Below, in pieces: positions 15,842-23,962 of a stretch of 64,000 bases of DNA. This DNA is from JBAZQS01 sp041645075. GTDB lineage: Bacteria > Patescibacteriota > Patescibacteriia > 2-01-FULL-39-33. Within the stretch, counting starts at the first letter, position 1. Every line of letters begins with the position of its first letter. A program made the position numbers and the translations under genes. Under the pieces are notes generated by a model, which had not been told where the DNA came from, did not search any database, and saw nothing but the letters and a program-made list of their open reading frames with translations. Location: positions 17,830 through 81,829 of the forward strand of contig JBAZQS010000001.1 in NCBI GenBank assembly GCA_041645075.1, in the 5' to 3' direction.

Positions 15842-18046
15842 CTAACCCCCGCATTCCTTATTACTGCATTTTATCCCTCCCTTTTTGTCTTCGGTCATGG
15901 GATAGCCGCAATCCGGACATTTTTCGCCCGTGGGCTTGCCCCAAAAAGCAAAATCGCATTTGGGATATTGGTCGCAGCCGTAAAACATTCCCTTGCGGCT
16001 TCTCTTGCTTACCACCTTGCCGGTTTTGCATTTTGGGCAAGCCAAATTTAAATCCTCGGCCGCTTCTTTTTTAATGTATTTGCAATCGGGATATTTTGAA
16101 CAGCCCTTGAACGAGCCATATCGTCCTTGGCGCATTACCAAATTGGCGCCGCACTCCGGACATTTTTCTTCTAAAAGCACCGGCGCTTTTTTTTCTTCTA
16201 TTTCACCGTTGCCATTTATTTTTTTGGTATTTTTGCAGGCCGGATAATTTGAGCAAGCCAGGAATCTGCCGAAACGCCCCACTTTTATTATCATTTCACT
16301 GCCGCATTTTTCGCATTTTTCATTGGTTTTTTCTTCAGTGATTTCTTTTTTGCTTAATTCTTTTTCTTTGAGCATAAGATTTTTATTAAAAGGTTCATAA
16401 AATTCTTTTAGAATTTTTTGCCATTTTTGTTTGCCCTCGGCGATTTCATCCAAGTCATTTTCCATTTTGGCGGTAAAATTATAATCAACAATATTTGGAA
16501 AATGTTCCATTAAGAGGTCATTGACGATAAAGGCGATATCAGTCGGTTTGAGCCGTTTATTTTCCACTCTCTCGGCGTATCTCCGTTCAATAACCGTGGC
16601 AATGGTGGGCGCGTAAGTAGAGGGCCGGCCGATGCCCTTTTCTTCCAAAATTTTTACTATACCCGCGTCCGAATAACGCGCGGCCGGCTGGGTGAATTTT
16701 TGCATTGGATTTATTTTGAGGCATTTTATGGCCTCGTCTTTTTCCAGGGCCGGCAGAATTTCATCTTTAGTTGAAGAAGGATAAATTTTTAAAAAGCCGT
16801 CAAATTTTATGATTTGGCCGCTTATTTTGAAAGTGTATTTATCATCTTTGGTATTAATATCAACCGAAGTCGCGTCAAGACGCGCCGGACTCATTTGGCT
16901 CGCCACGGCTCTTTGCCAGATTAATTGATATAATTTAAATTGATTTCTATTTAATATTTTTTCCAGTTCTGGCGGAGTGCGGTGGGCCTCGGTCGGCCTA
17001 ATGGCTTCGTGGGCTTCTTGCGCGCCCTTGCTTTTAGTTTTAAAATTTCTGGTTTCTAAATAATTATTGCCCATGGTGTTTTTGATATAATCAGCCGCTT
17101 CGCCGATAAATTTTTGCGACAAATTCAAGGAGTCGGTCCTCATATAAGTAATCAAACCAACCGAATCATCGCCACCCAGATCAATGCCTTCATAAAGCTG
17201 TTGGGCAAGCATCATGGTTTGTTTGGCGGAAAATCCCAAACGCCTATTTGCTTCCTGTTGAATAGTTGAGGTCGTAAATGGCGGCAAAGGATGGCGGCTA
17301 ACCTCTTTTTTAATAATGTCAGCCACATAATAATTCTGCTTGGCTAAAGTATATAAAAGATTATCCGCTTCTTTTTTTGATTTAATTTCCAATTTATCTA
17401 ATGTTTTGCCGTCTATTTTTTGGAGCTTGGCCGTGAACTTTTCTTTTTGTTTTGTTTGAAAATCGCCAAGGATTTCCCAGTACTCTTCAATTTTAAAATT
17501 TTGGATTTCCCGCTCTTTTTCTACGATTAAGCGGACAACCACGGATTGGACGCGGCCGGCCGAAAGCCCGCGCGCCACCTTTTTCCATAATAGGGGCGAA
17601 AGCTTATAGCCGACCAGTCGGTCTAAGATTCTTCGGGCTTGCTGGGCGTCAACCAAATCAAGGTCAATCTGGCGGGGATTTTTCAGGGCCTCGTTAATCG
17701 CTTCTTTGGTGATTTCGTGGAAAGTTATTCTTTGGGTTTCGCCGATTGGCGTTTTGAAAATCTGCGCCAAATGCCAGGCAATGGCCTCGCCTTCCCGGTC
17801 TTCGTCAGTGGCAAAGTAAATTAAATCGGCCTTTTCCGCCAATTTTTTTAACTCGGTAACGCGCTTTTTTGCCCTGGTTGGTATTTCATAAGTTGGTTCA
17901 AAATTATGTTCAAAATCCACTCCCATTTTTTTTGTCGGCAAATCCCTGACATGGCCGAAAGACGACTCCACCTTGAAATCATTATTTAAAAATTTTGAAA
18001 TTGTTTTGGCTTTGGTCGGGGATTCAACAATTACTAAGTTTTTCAT
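15842..18046 (-). CDS. topA: DNA topoisomerase I
   Basis: 734 residues. The Toprim domain begins LVIVESPTKAKTI and has FATDEDREGEAIAWHL. The catalytic tyrosine is Y301 in GLITYMRTDS. The C-terminus carries four Cys4 zinc ribbons (starting near CEKCGSEM, CPECGANL, CPKCKTGK and CPDCGYPM). It relaxes negative supercoils through a 5'-phosphotyrosyl intermediate. It lies downstream of dprA, the same order as in many bacteria, and ends at a terminator. Confidence 0.97.
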   Translation of the reverse strand: MKNLVIVESPTKAKTISKFLNNDFKVESSFGHVRDLPTKKMGVDFEHNFEPTYEIPTRAKKRVTELKKLAEKADLIYFATDEDREGEAIAWHLAQIFKTPIGETQRITFHEITKEAINEALKNPRQIDLDLVDAQQARRILDRLVGYKLSPLLWKKVARGLSAGRVQSVVVRLIVEKEREIQNFKIEEYWEILGDFQTKQKEKFTAKLQKIDGKTLDKLEIKSKKEADNLLYTLAKQNYYVADIIKKEVSRHPLPPFTTSTIQQEANRRLGFSAKQTMMLAQQLYEGIDLGGDDSVGLITYMRTDSLNLSQKFIGEAADYIKNTMGNNYLETRNFKTKSKGAQEAHEAIRPTEAHRTPPELEKILNRNQFKLYQLIWQRAVASQMSPARLDATSVDINTKDDKYTFKISGQIIKFDGFLKIYPSSTKDEILPALEKDEAIKCLKINPMQKFTQPAARYSDAGIVKILEEKGIGRPSTYAPTIATVIERRYAERVENKRLKPTDIAFIVNDLLMEHFPNIVDYNFTAKMENDLDEIAEGKQKWQKILKEFYEPFNKNLMLKEKELSKKEITEEKTNEKCEKCGSEMIIKVGRFGRFLACSNYPACKNTKKINGNGEIEEKKAPVLLEEKCPECGANLVMRQGRYGSFKGCSKYPDCKYIKKEAAEDLNLACPKCKTGKVVSKRSRKGMFYGCDQYPKCDFAFWGKPTGEKCPDCGYPMTEDKKGGIKCSNKECGG

Positions 18047-18064
18047 AACTTAATTATTTAATAT

Positions 18065-18140
18065 GCGATGCTAATATACGAATTCATTCTAATGATACTA
18101 ATATTCGTATAATTCGCATGCATTAGTATATTGGCATCGC
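18065..18140. repeat. 76-bp palindrome between dprA and topA
   Basis: Arms GCGATGCTAATATAC (18065-18079) and GTATATTGGCATCGC (18126-18140) match with one mismatch. Inside, ATACGAAT and ATTCGTAT form a second stem. It ends 2 bp short of the dprA stop codon. Confidence 0.8.
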
Positions 18141-18141
18141 G

Positions 18142-19239
18142 TTAATTCTTAATATAATTCTTCCCCCCCAAATCCTTTATCGCGTCCCTCATCTCTAAAA
18201 TGGTGAGCGCGCTTGAGAGAGCATTAATTTTAAGTTTACTAAATTGGCTTATTTTGTCAATATGAATCGGCTCCTTGGACAATATTTTTAAAATAATTTC
18301 TTCCTCGGCGGTTTCGGCCCTGGCTTGATTTTCGCTTTCCGCTCCTATAATTTGTTTTAGATTTAATTCTTCTAAAATATCGTTAGCATTAATGACCAGC
18401 TTCGCGCCCTGCTTGATTAAATTATTAGTGCCTTGGGAATTTTTATTATAAATACTGCCGGGCACGGCAAAGACCTCTCGATTTTGGTCCAGGGCATATT
18501 TGGCAGTTATCAACGAACCCGAGCTTTCTTTGGCTTCTATGACCAAGGTTCCCAAAGACAGTCCGGAAATAATTCGGTTTCTTAAGGGAAAATTCTGTTT
18601 GGCCGGAATGGCGCCGATGGGATATTCGGAAATAATGGCGCCGCCGTTTTCTATGATTTTTTTGGCCAAATACCGGTTGGTAGAGGGATAAATGCTTTGC
18701 CAATCGGCGCCCGAGCCAAGAATGGCGGTCGTGAGTCCGTTGTTTTCCAGACAGGCCTCGTGGGCGAGAGCGTCTATGCCCAAGGCCAAACCGGAAACAA
18801 TAGTAATTTTTTGGCGCGATAAATCGGCCACGATTTCCGAGACGGCTTGTTTGCCATAAAGGGAAAATTTTCTCGTGCCCACCACGGCCAGGCAAAAATT
18901 TTGCAGGCCGTTTAAAGACCCGTGATAATACAATAAGGCGGGCGGGTCAAAAATTTGTTTTAAGAGAGTCGGATAATCTTCATCAATAAATCGGCACGCC
19001 TTTAAATTTTCCTTTTCCAATTTTTCTAATTCCTGGTCCGGATTTATCTGGCTTCGGGCAATGATAATTTCATGAGCCAAATTTTCTTCAAAGCCCGCGT
19101 CCATTAAAGCCAGCAAATCGGCGCGCCAGGCGCTTTCTAAGCCATGGAAACGTTTAATTAGTTTTTGAAAGCGAGTCGCGCCGATAAGGCGTATTTGTGA
19201 AAAGGCGAGCCAATATTTTAAATTACTGTTATTTACCAT
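18142..19239 (-). CDS. dprA: DNA-processing protein DprA (Smf)
   Basis: 365 residues. An N-terminal helical segment precedes the Rossmann-like DprA domain, with VVGTRKFSLYGKQA, VSGLALGIDALAHEACL, LGSGADWQSIYPSTNR and ISEYPIGAIPAKQNFPLRNR. A C-terminal winged helix (KILSKEPIHIDKISQFSK) follows. DprA loads RecA onto incoming single-stranded DNA during natural transformation. Together with the comEC pieces at 53.8-56.2 kb it supports a DNA-uptake pathway. Its minus-strand leader region holds the 19309-19440 palindrome and the three-way-junction fold. Confidence 0.95.
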   Translation of the reverse strand: MVNNSNLKYWLAFSQIRLIGATRFQKLIKRFHGLESAWRADLLALMDAGFEENLAHEIIIARSQINPDQELEKLEKENLKACRFIDEDYPTLLKQIFDPPALLYYHGSLNGLQNFCLAVVGTRKFSLYGKQAVSEIVADLSRQKITIVSGLALGIDALAHEACLENNGLTTAILGSGADWQSIYPSTNRYLAKKIIENGGAIISEYPIGAIPAKQNFPLRNRIISGLSLGTLVIEAKESSGSLITAKYALDQNREVFAVPGSIYNKNSQGTNNLIKQGAKLVINANDILEELNLKQIIGAESENQARAETAEEEIILKILSKEPIHIDKISQFSKLKINALSSALTILEMRDAIKDLGGKNYIKN

Positions 19240-19308
19240 AGCTTTAATTGTTTTTTATCGCATGATATTGACAGAAAATTTTTGGTATGATAGTATCTCT
19301 TAAAGAAT

Positions 19309-19440
19309 ATAGCCGCTATTTTTCTGTCTGATAGTTGACGAAAAAGTTGTTCCCCCTCCTGACGGCTTTTTTATCAGCAAGTTATGGTCCTTTCCTTTTG
19401 GACGGGGCTATAAGCTATCGGACAGTAAAATAGCGACTAT
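19309..19440. repeat. 132-bp inverted-repeat element
   Basis: Left end ATAGCCGCTATTTTTCTGTC and right end (reversed) ATAGTCGCTATTTTACTGTC match over about 28 bp with four differences. The middle has smaller stems around GTCC/GGAC. It has no coding capacity and resembles a miniature transposable or REP-like element. Confidence 0.7.
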
Positions 19441-19462
19441 AATTGTTCTGAAAAATTAGTTT

Positions 19463-19535
19463 GGTTCCGGGGTAATGGAGGCAGGGACTGCAGTACGCAG
19501 TCATTCATTTAGAGATTTTTATCTCCCCCGTAACC
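19463..19535. ncRNA. Candidate three-way-junction structured RNA
   Basis: P1 pairs GGTT-c-CGGGG (19463-19472) with CCCCG-t-AACC (19526-19535). P2 is GACTGC/GCAGTC (19486-19491, 19497-19502) with loop AGTAC. P3 is GAGAT/ATCTC (19512-19516, 19521-19525) with loop TTTT and stacks directly on P1. It lies 8 nt before the tRNA-like gene and about 220 nt upstream of dprA on the other strand, so either strand could be transcribed. No known RNA family was recognised. Confidence 0.4.
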
Positions 19536-19542
19536 CATGAGG

Positions 19543-19643
19543 GGTTGGTGTAGCTCGCTGGCAGAGCGGCGCAAAACCGTTGTCGGAGTATTTTGCTCCG
19601 TGTTATGCGAAGGTCATTGGTTCGAATCCAATCACCAACCCCA
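19543..19643 (+). tRNA. Aberrant tRNA-like gene, tRNA-His-like ends, no normal anticodon loop
   Basis: The ends are canonical: G at -1, acceptor GTTGGTG/CACCAAC, C73 and an encoded CCA; G-1 with C73 is the tRNA-His hallmark. The D arm (GCTC-GCTGGCA-GAGC), a 5-nt variable loop AGGTC and T arm ATTGG-TTCGAAT-CCAAT are also normal. Between a possible anticodon stem CGCA/TGCG, however, there are 32 nt instead of 7. These fold alternatively as CGGAG-TATTTTG-CTCCG or GCAAAA...TTTTGC. No 7-nt loop with U33 and a GTG anticodon can be drawn. It could be a tRNA with an intervening sequence, a pseudogene or a tRNA-like regulator. Confidence 0.55.
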
Positions 19644-19669
19644 AAATATTATAATCGGTCTTTTTAAGT

Positions 19670-19747
19670 CGGGGTGTAGCTCAGTCCGGTAGAGCACCCG
19701 CCTTGGGCGCGGGGGGTCGCAGGTTCAAATCCTCGCCACTCCGACCA
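19670..19747 (+). tRNA. tRNA-Pro(TGG)
   Basis: 78 nt including the encoded CCA. Acceptor CGGGGTG/CACTCCG starts with the C1-G72 pair typical of tRNA-Pro. The anticodon arm CCCGC-CTTGGGC-GCGGG gives TGG. The T loop is TTCAAAT. A73. Confidence 0.95.
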
Positions 19748-19749
19748 AA

Positions 19750-20316
19750 TTAATTAAATTTGTTCATCGCCCTTTCCAAGGAATCTTCAATTATAGCCGT
19801 CACCACGTTGGCGGCTTTTTTTATTGTTTCATTTGTTTCCATTTTTTTATCTTTGCCGATTTTTTCCAAGACATATTTTAAGGCGCCGATTTTTTCGGCC
19901 CTGGCGGTTTTGACGCCGATTTTTAGCCGGATGAAATCTTGAGTGCTCAGCGATTGAATAATTGACCTTATACCATTGTGTCCGCCCGCCGAAGAATTCT
20001 TTGCCAGGCGGATTTTCCCCAGAGGCAAATCAACATCATCGTGAACGATGATTATATCCGCAATTTTTATTTTAAAATAATTTTTTAATAAGGCCGCGGC
20101 CAGGCCCGATTCGTTCATAAAAGTTTGCGGCTTGACTAAAATGATTTTTTCCCGGCCGATTTTGCCGATAGAAATTTCTGACTTTAATTTTTTATGCTCT
20201 TTAAAATTTTCAAATCCCAATTCATTCGCCATTTTTTCAATGGTTAAAAATCCCATATTATGCCAGGTGTTTTTGTATTGTTCGCCCGGATTGCCCAGAC
20301 CTATAACTAATTTCAT
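19750..20316 (-). CDS. pth: Peptidyl-tRNA hydrolase
   Basis: 188 residues, the normal size. GLGNPGEQYKNTWHNMGF contains Asn9 and the catalytic His19. HDDVDLPLGKIRLAK and SAGGHNGIRSI are the other conserved blocks. It releases peptides from peptidyl-tRNA that has dropped off ribosomes. Its first codons overlap the end of der by 4 nt, so the two are translationally linked. It ends 3 nt from tRNA-Pro on the other strand. Confidence 0.96.
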   Translation of the reverse strand: MKLVIGLGNPGEQYKNTWHNMGFLTIEKMANELGFENFKEHKKLKSEISIGKIGREKIILVKPQTFMNESGLAAALLKNYFKIKIADIIIVHDDVDLPLGKIRLAKNSSAGGHNGIRSIIQSLSTQDFIRLKIGVKTARAEKIGALKYVLEKIGKDKKMETNETIKKAANVVTAIIEDSLERAMNKFN

Positions 20317-21677
20317 ATTTTTTTATCTTCTTTCCACCTTTTAACTTCTATCTGTATCGGCGTGCCGATAATATCAAACGTTTCTCTCAAATTATTCTGA
20401 ATAAATCTGATATAAGAAAAATGCAGAATTTTCGGGTCATTGACAAAAATATCAAAGCGCGGGGGGTTGGTCCCACTCTGCTGGATTTTAAAAATATAAG
20501 GATTTTTAAGCCCTTGGCCGCGCGACGGCTTGTGTTTTTTAATTTGGCTTATTAGAAATTTTTGTAAGTCTTCATCGGAAATTCTGACTTGTCTTGATTT
20601 TTGGATTTCCAAAATCAAATCAAGGATTTTTTTGGTTCTCAAATCATCTTTGGCGGAAATAAATATGATTGGCGCCCACCACAAATAGGGAAGATTCCCG
20701 TGATAATAATCCATATATTTATTGACGGTGTTAGTATCTTTTTCCGGTATCAAGTCCCATTTATTCACGGCGATAATCAGCGATTTTGAATTTTCTAAAA
20801 TTTCTTGGGTAATTTTTTTGTCCTGCGTCTCTATTTTTTCCGGCGCTTCCACCACCAAGACCACCACATCCGCCCGCTTAATGGTAGAAATTGATTTGTC
20901 AACGGATTTTCGTTCTAAACTTCTTGGCTCAATTTTACCTTTTTTTCGCATTCCGGCCGTGTCAATCAAAAGAAACTTTTTATCCTTATATTCAAATTCC
21001 GTGTCATGCGATTCACGGGTGGTATGGGGGATATCGGTGACGATCACCCTTTCTTCGCCCAAAATAGAATTGAGCAGAGATGATTTGCCCACATTGGGTT
21101 TGCCCACGATGGCCACCTTAATCGCCTCTTCACCCTCTTTTTCTTTTTGTTGGCTGATTTTTTTCGGCAATTTTTTAATGATTAAATCCAAGAGGTCGCC
21201 GCAGCCCGAGCCGTTGGCCGCCGAAACCATTTGCGGCTCGCCCAAATTTAATTTGTAGATTTCCGCATCGGGATTTCGCCATTTTAAAGAATCGGCCTTA
21301 TTGACCACCAAAATAATTTTATTTTTTAAATGCTGTTTTATTAACTCGCGCGCTAATTCCTTATCGCTTCGCAGGACGCCCTCTTTAGCATCAATTATAA
21401 ATAAAATTAAATTCGCATTGGCAATCGCTTTACGCGCCTGCTTGACAATATTTTCTTCTATAATACCGGGATATTTTTTGTCTATATCAAGACCACCCGT
21501 ATCAACTAAAATGAATTCGCGGTCGCGCCATTTTACATTATCAATATTTCGGTCGCGCGTGGTGCCGGAGACCATAGAAACAATCGCTTTGTTTTTTTCA
21601 ATTAAGCGATTAAATAAAGTTGATTTGCCGACATTGGCTCGGCCGATAATGGCGACTTGCGCTAATTTTGTTTTCAT
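20313..21677 (-). CDS. der: GTPase Der (EngA), ribosome assembly
   Basis: 454 residues from the ATG at 21677 (MKTKLAQVAIIGRANVGKS); the longer in-frame start adds about 29 residues not typical of the family. There are two tandem GTPase domains: GRANVGKST, DTGGLD and NKAD first, then GKPNVGKSS, DTAGMRKKG and NKWD. A C-terminal KH-like domain ends with IGTPIQIEVKRWKE. Der acts in 50S subunit maturation. It overlaps pth by 4 nt. Confidence 0.96.
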   Translation of the reverse strand: MKTKLAQVAIIGRANVGKSTLFNRLIEKNKAIVSMVSGTTRDRNIDNVKWRDREFILVDTGGLDIDKKYPGIIEENIVKQARKAIANANLILFIIDAKEGVLRSDKELARELIKQHLKNKIILVVNKADSLKWRNPDAEIYKLNLGEPQMVSAANGSGCGDLLDLIIKKLPKKISQQKEKEGEEAIKVAIVGKPNVGKSSLLNSILGEERVIVTDIPHTTRESHDTEFEYKDKKFLLIDTAGMRKKGKIEPRSLERKSVDKSISTIKRADVVVLVVEAPEKIETQDKKITQEILENSKSLIIAVNKWDLIPEKDTNTVNKYMDYYHGNLPYLWWAPIIFISAKDDLRTKKILDLILEIQKSRQVRISDEDLQKFLISQIKKHKPSRGQGLKNPYIFKIQQSGTNPPRFDIFVNDPKILHFSYIRFIQNNLRETFDIIGTPIQIEVKRWKEDKKI

Positions 21678-21757
21678 ATTAGATATGATAGCGGAAAAAT
21701 CGCTTATTGGCAATTTTGATAAATAAAAAAATTTGTCGCTTTTTTGATTTTTTAAAT

Positions 21758-21786
21758 TTGACAATTATAAAATTAATTGTTATTAT
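21758..21786 (+). promoter_or_regulatory. Consensus sigma-70 promoter of the 109-aa gene
   Basis: TTGACA (21758-21763), exactly 17 nt, then TATTAT (21781-21786). It is among the closest matches to consensus in the window. Confidence 0.8.
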
Positions 21787-21827
21787 GATTAATAATCTTA
21801 GCTCATTGCTCATTAAGGAGGGCAACA

Positions 21828-22157
21828 ATGAATAACCGCAAAAGCATCGTCTGTATCTGGTTTGTCGAGCCGCTGGATAAAGACACCAATGCCGTTATCG
21901 GCCGGATGATTGACCCGTGCGATAACTTGGAAAATTATCTTGAGGCCGTGGAAGGCGCTGACGGGCAAAACCACAATTTGTGGCAATTGCCCAATTTTCA
22001 AATGGTCGGTTCGCTTAATGCTAGCGCCAAAGGTCTTCGTTTACGTTTCAAAATTTGGGTCCGAGAGGGGAATGGCCAAATTCGCGAGTGGTTTAAATTG
22101 CGTCCGAAAGCCCAAACTAAAAACGCCGGCGAAACACGGCCGGCGCCGGCAAATTAA
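21828..22157 (+). CDS. Small protein of unknown function, stand-alone gene
   Basis: 109 residues. No family recognised. The N-terminus SIVCIWFVEPLDKDTNAVI is followed by a mixed region with NLWQLPNFQMVGSLNA and RLRFKIWVREGNGQIREWF, which looks like an alpha/beta cytosolic domain. The C-terminus is Lys/Ala/Pro-rich. No signal peptide or membrane helix. It has a full gene-expression kit that is rare here: a consensus promoter, a strong Shine-Dalgarno AAGGAGG (21815-21821) 6 nt before the ATG, and an efficient terminator. It is therefore likely to be well expressed. Divergent from der. Confidence 0.75.
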   Translation: MNNRKSIVCIWFVEPLDKDTNAVIGRMIDPCDNLENYLEAVEGADGQNHNLWQLPNFQMVGSLNASAKGLRLRFKIWVREGNGQIREWFKLRPKAQTKNAGETRPAPAN

Positions 22158-22172
22158 TTTTAAAAAAATATT

Positions 22173-22204
22173 CCGGCTTATCGCGCGATAAGCCGGCTTT
22201 TTTA
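22173..22204 (+). terminator. Terminator of the 109-aa gene
   Basis: A perfect 11-bp stem CCGGCTTATCG (22173-22183) / CGATAAGCCGG (22186-22196), followed by a T tract. Confidence 0.92.
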
Positions 22205-22240
22205 TTTAATGAGACGGTGTGGTATTGGCCGGAGGAATTA

Positions 22241-23773
22241 TTATTTTTGCCCCAAAATAATTACAAAATTTGCCGTGGAGATTAGGCCGGTTGGCGCCGC
22301 CACGGCTTCCGCCTCATATAATTTTTCCAATTCTCGGGCCGTGGCCGGATATTTGCCTTTAGCCAAATCGTAAATCACGGTTCGCGCGTATTCGTGATTA
22401 TCGGCGTTGGCGGTTTGAATCACTTTTAAGCCCAGCGCTTCCAGCCGCGTTTTTTCCTGGTTGGCATAGCCGTTTATCCAAGTGCCGTTTCTGATTTCAA
22501 TTTTCGCCGTTTCATCTTTAAAAGTTTTTTCTATTACCGGTAAAGTATTAATTGGTTTTTCCTCGGTGGTGGTCGCCGCTTTTTCCGTATTATTTTTTGT
22601 GGTTGAGGCAGAATTATTATTTGCGGTTTTTGGCGGCGGACGTTGGCTGGCAATCGTGTTTTCCACTATGTCTTTGTAGAAAATATATTGCCAGACATTT
22701 TTTATATCCTCAAAATTTCCGGCCGTCGGCAAAAGCAAATAAGAACCGTTAATCATGGCGGAATAAAGCAGCGGCTTGGCGCCGTCAGTCAAGCTTTGGT
22801 GAATAATCGCCGCGCTATCAACTTTTTTGGCAATATCCATTATTCGGAGCATTTCCCAGATTGCCAAATTGGTTTTAATGTGCTCATTATAAGCGGTCAG
22901 AAGATTATTTATTTTTTTCGGATTAACAAAGGTCTCAATGGTAAATATTTTTTCTTTCAGGGCCATGATAATTTTTTGCTGTCTTTTGGCGCGGGCGAAA
23001 TCCGAGCCCTCCGAGCCCAGCGCGTGCCTTGACCGCGCGTATTTGAGCGCCAACTCGCCGTCCATATGTTGTATACCTTTCTTAATACTCAATTTTTCAT
23101 AGCGGTTTTCAATGGGATAAACATATTCTTTGCCGCGGATGGGATATTCATAATCCACCAGGTCGTTTTCTACCTCAATATCCACGCCGCCGAATTCGTC
23201 AATAATTTTTTCAAAGCCGTCAAAATCAACGACTATATAATAATGGATATCCGCGCCCAATAGTTTGCTTAATTCCCGCGCCAGCGCTTCGCCGCCCGCG
23301 CCCGTTTTTTTTTGTTCGGCGAAAGCGCTAATGGCATTTATTTTATAGCAGTTGCCGCCGCCCGCCTCGCAATACTGGGTGTCGCGTGGTATAGACATCA
23401 TGGCCACCTGATTGGCGCTCGGCTTATAACTAGCTAAAATAATGGTATCGGCCAAGGTCCCGCCCTCGTGGTTTTTCCCGCCTTGGCCCATAATCAAGAA
23501 ATTTACCCGGTCATCATTTTCGCCGTCTAATTTTTTGTCTTGGCTGGCGATCAGCCGTCCCATCTGCTGGAATAAGTTTAATTTAGAAAGGTTTTTCACC
23601 AAGCTTTCGCCGCTGAAAATGACTGATGACGAGAAAACCAATAGAGAAATGATAATCACGACAATTAAGCCGACGACGATTTTTTTCCAGCCGCGCCTTG
23701 ATTTTGGGCGCCCCGGCTCATTAAATTCCGGAACTTCCGGTTCGGGCAGAAAATTGACTTGCATTTTTGACAT
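22241..23773 (-). CDS. LytR-CpsA-Psr (LCP) family cell-envelope protein
   Basis: About 510 residues from the ATG at 23773 (MSKMQVNFLPEPE); 13 more residues are possible upstream. After a basic cytoplasmic tail, a membrane anchor lies at about 33-53 (IVVGLIVVIIISLLVFSSS). The LCP catalytic domain has NFLIMGQGG, LADTIILASY, MMSIPRDTQY and DIEVENDLVDYEYP. A C-terminal LytR_C domain (about 395-480, IEIRNGTWINGYA) follows a Thr/Asn-rich linker. LCP enzymes attach undecaprenyl-linked glycopolymers to peptidoglycan or glycoproteins outside the membrane. Monocistronic on the minus strand. Confidence 0.92.
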   Translation of the reverse strand: MSKMQVNFLPEPEVPEFNEPGRPKSRRGWKKIVVGLIVVIIISLLVFSSSVIFSGESLVKNLSKLNLFQQMGRLIASQDKKLDGENDDRVNFLIMGQGGKNHEGGTLADTIILASYKPSANQVAMMSIPRDTQYCEAGGGNCYKINAISAFAEQKKTGAGGEALARELSKLLGADIHYYIVVDFDGFEKIIDEFGGVDIEVENDLVDYEYPIRGKEYVYPIENRYEKLSIKKGIQHMDGELALKYARSRHALGSEGSDFARAKRQQKIIMALKEKIFTIETFVNPKKINNLLTAYNEHIKTNLAIWEMLRIMDIAKKVDSAAIIHQSLTDGAKPLLYSAMINGSYLLLPTAGNFEDIKNVWQYIFYKDIVENTIASQRPPPKTANNNSASTTKNNTEKAATTTEEKPINTLPVIEKTFKDETAKIEIRNGTWINGYANQEKTRLEALGLKVIQTANADNHEYARTVIYDLAKGKYPATARELEKLYEAEAVAAPTGLISTANFVIILGQK

Positions 23774-23834
23774 GATAACGAATATTATTGTTTTAATAAT
23801 TTTTATGGGCAAATTTTAAAGCTAATATTTTATA

Positions 23835-23856
23835 GGCGGGGTATTTATCCCCCGCC
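23835..23856. repeat. GC-rich hairpin related to the 8178-8210 hairpin
   Basis: GGCGGGG (23835-23841) / CCCCGCC (23850-23856). The 13-mer GGCGGGGTATTTA is shared with the minus strand of 8178-8210. Confidence 0.7.
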
Positions 23857-23924
23857 CCATGACAACATTTTTTATTATAACTGATTACTTGCAATTTGCC
23901 AACATATTATGTTATAAATAAACC

Positions 23925-23952
23925 TTGTAAAATTTTAATTTTGTGTTATAAT
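23925..23952 (+). promoter_or_regulatory. Promoter of lepB
   Basis: TTGTAA (23925-23930), 16 nt, and an extended -10 TGT-TATAAT (TATAAT 23947-23952). The ATG at 23963 is only 10 nt further, so the leader is a few nucleotides at most. Confidence 0.65.
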
Positions 23953-23962
23953 CAATAACATA

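Noticed and set aside
19543..19643. A normal tRNA with a long variable arm (Leu/Ser/Tyr type)
   Set aside because: The 5-nt AGGTC variable loop next to the T stem and the class I D arm do not fit; the extra bases lie on the anticodon side.
19463..19643. tmRNA gene
   Set aside because: smpB is nearby in the window, but the tRNA-like part here has a complete D arm and contiguous halves, and no tag-peptide frame was seen.
22643..23032. A 129-aa plus-strand frame opposite the LCP gene
   Set aside because: Shadow of the LCP coding region, with no start signal or recognisable domain.
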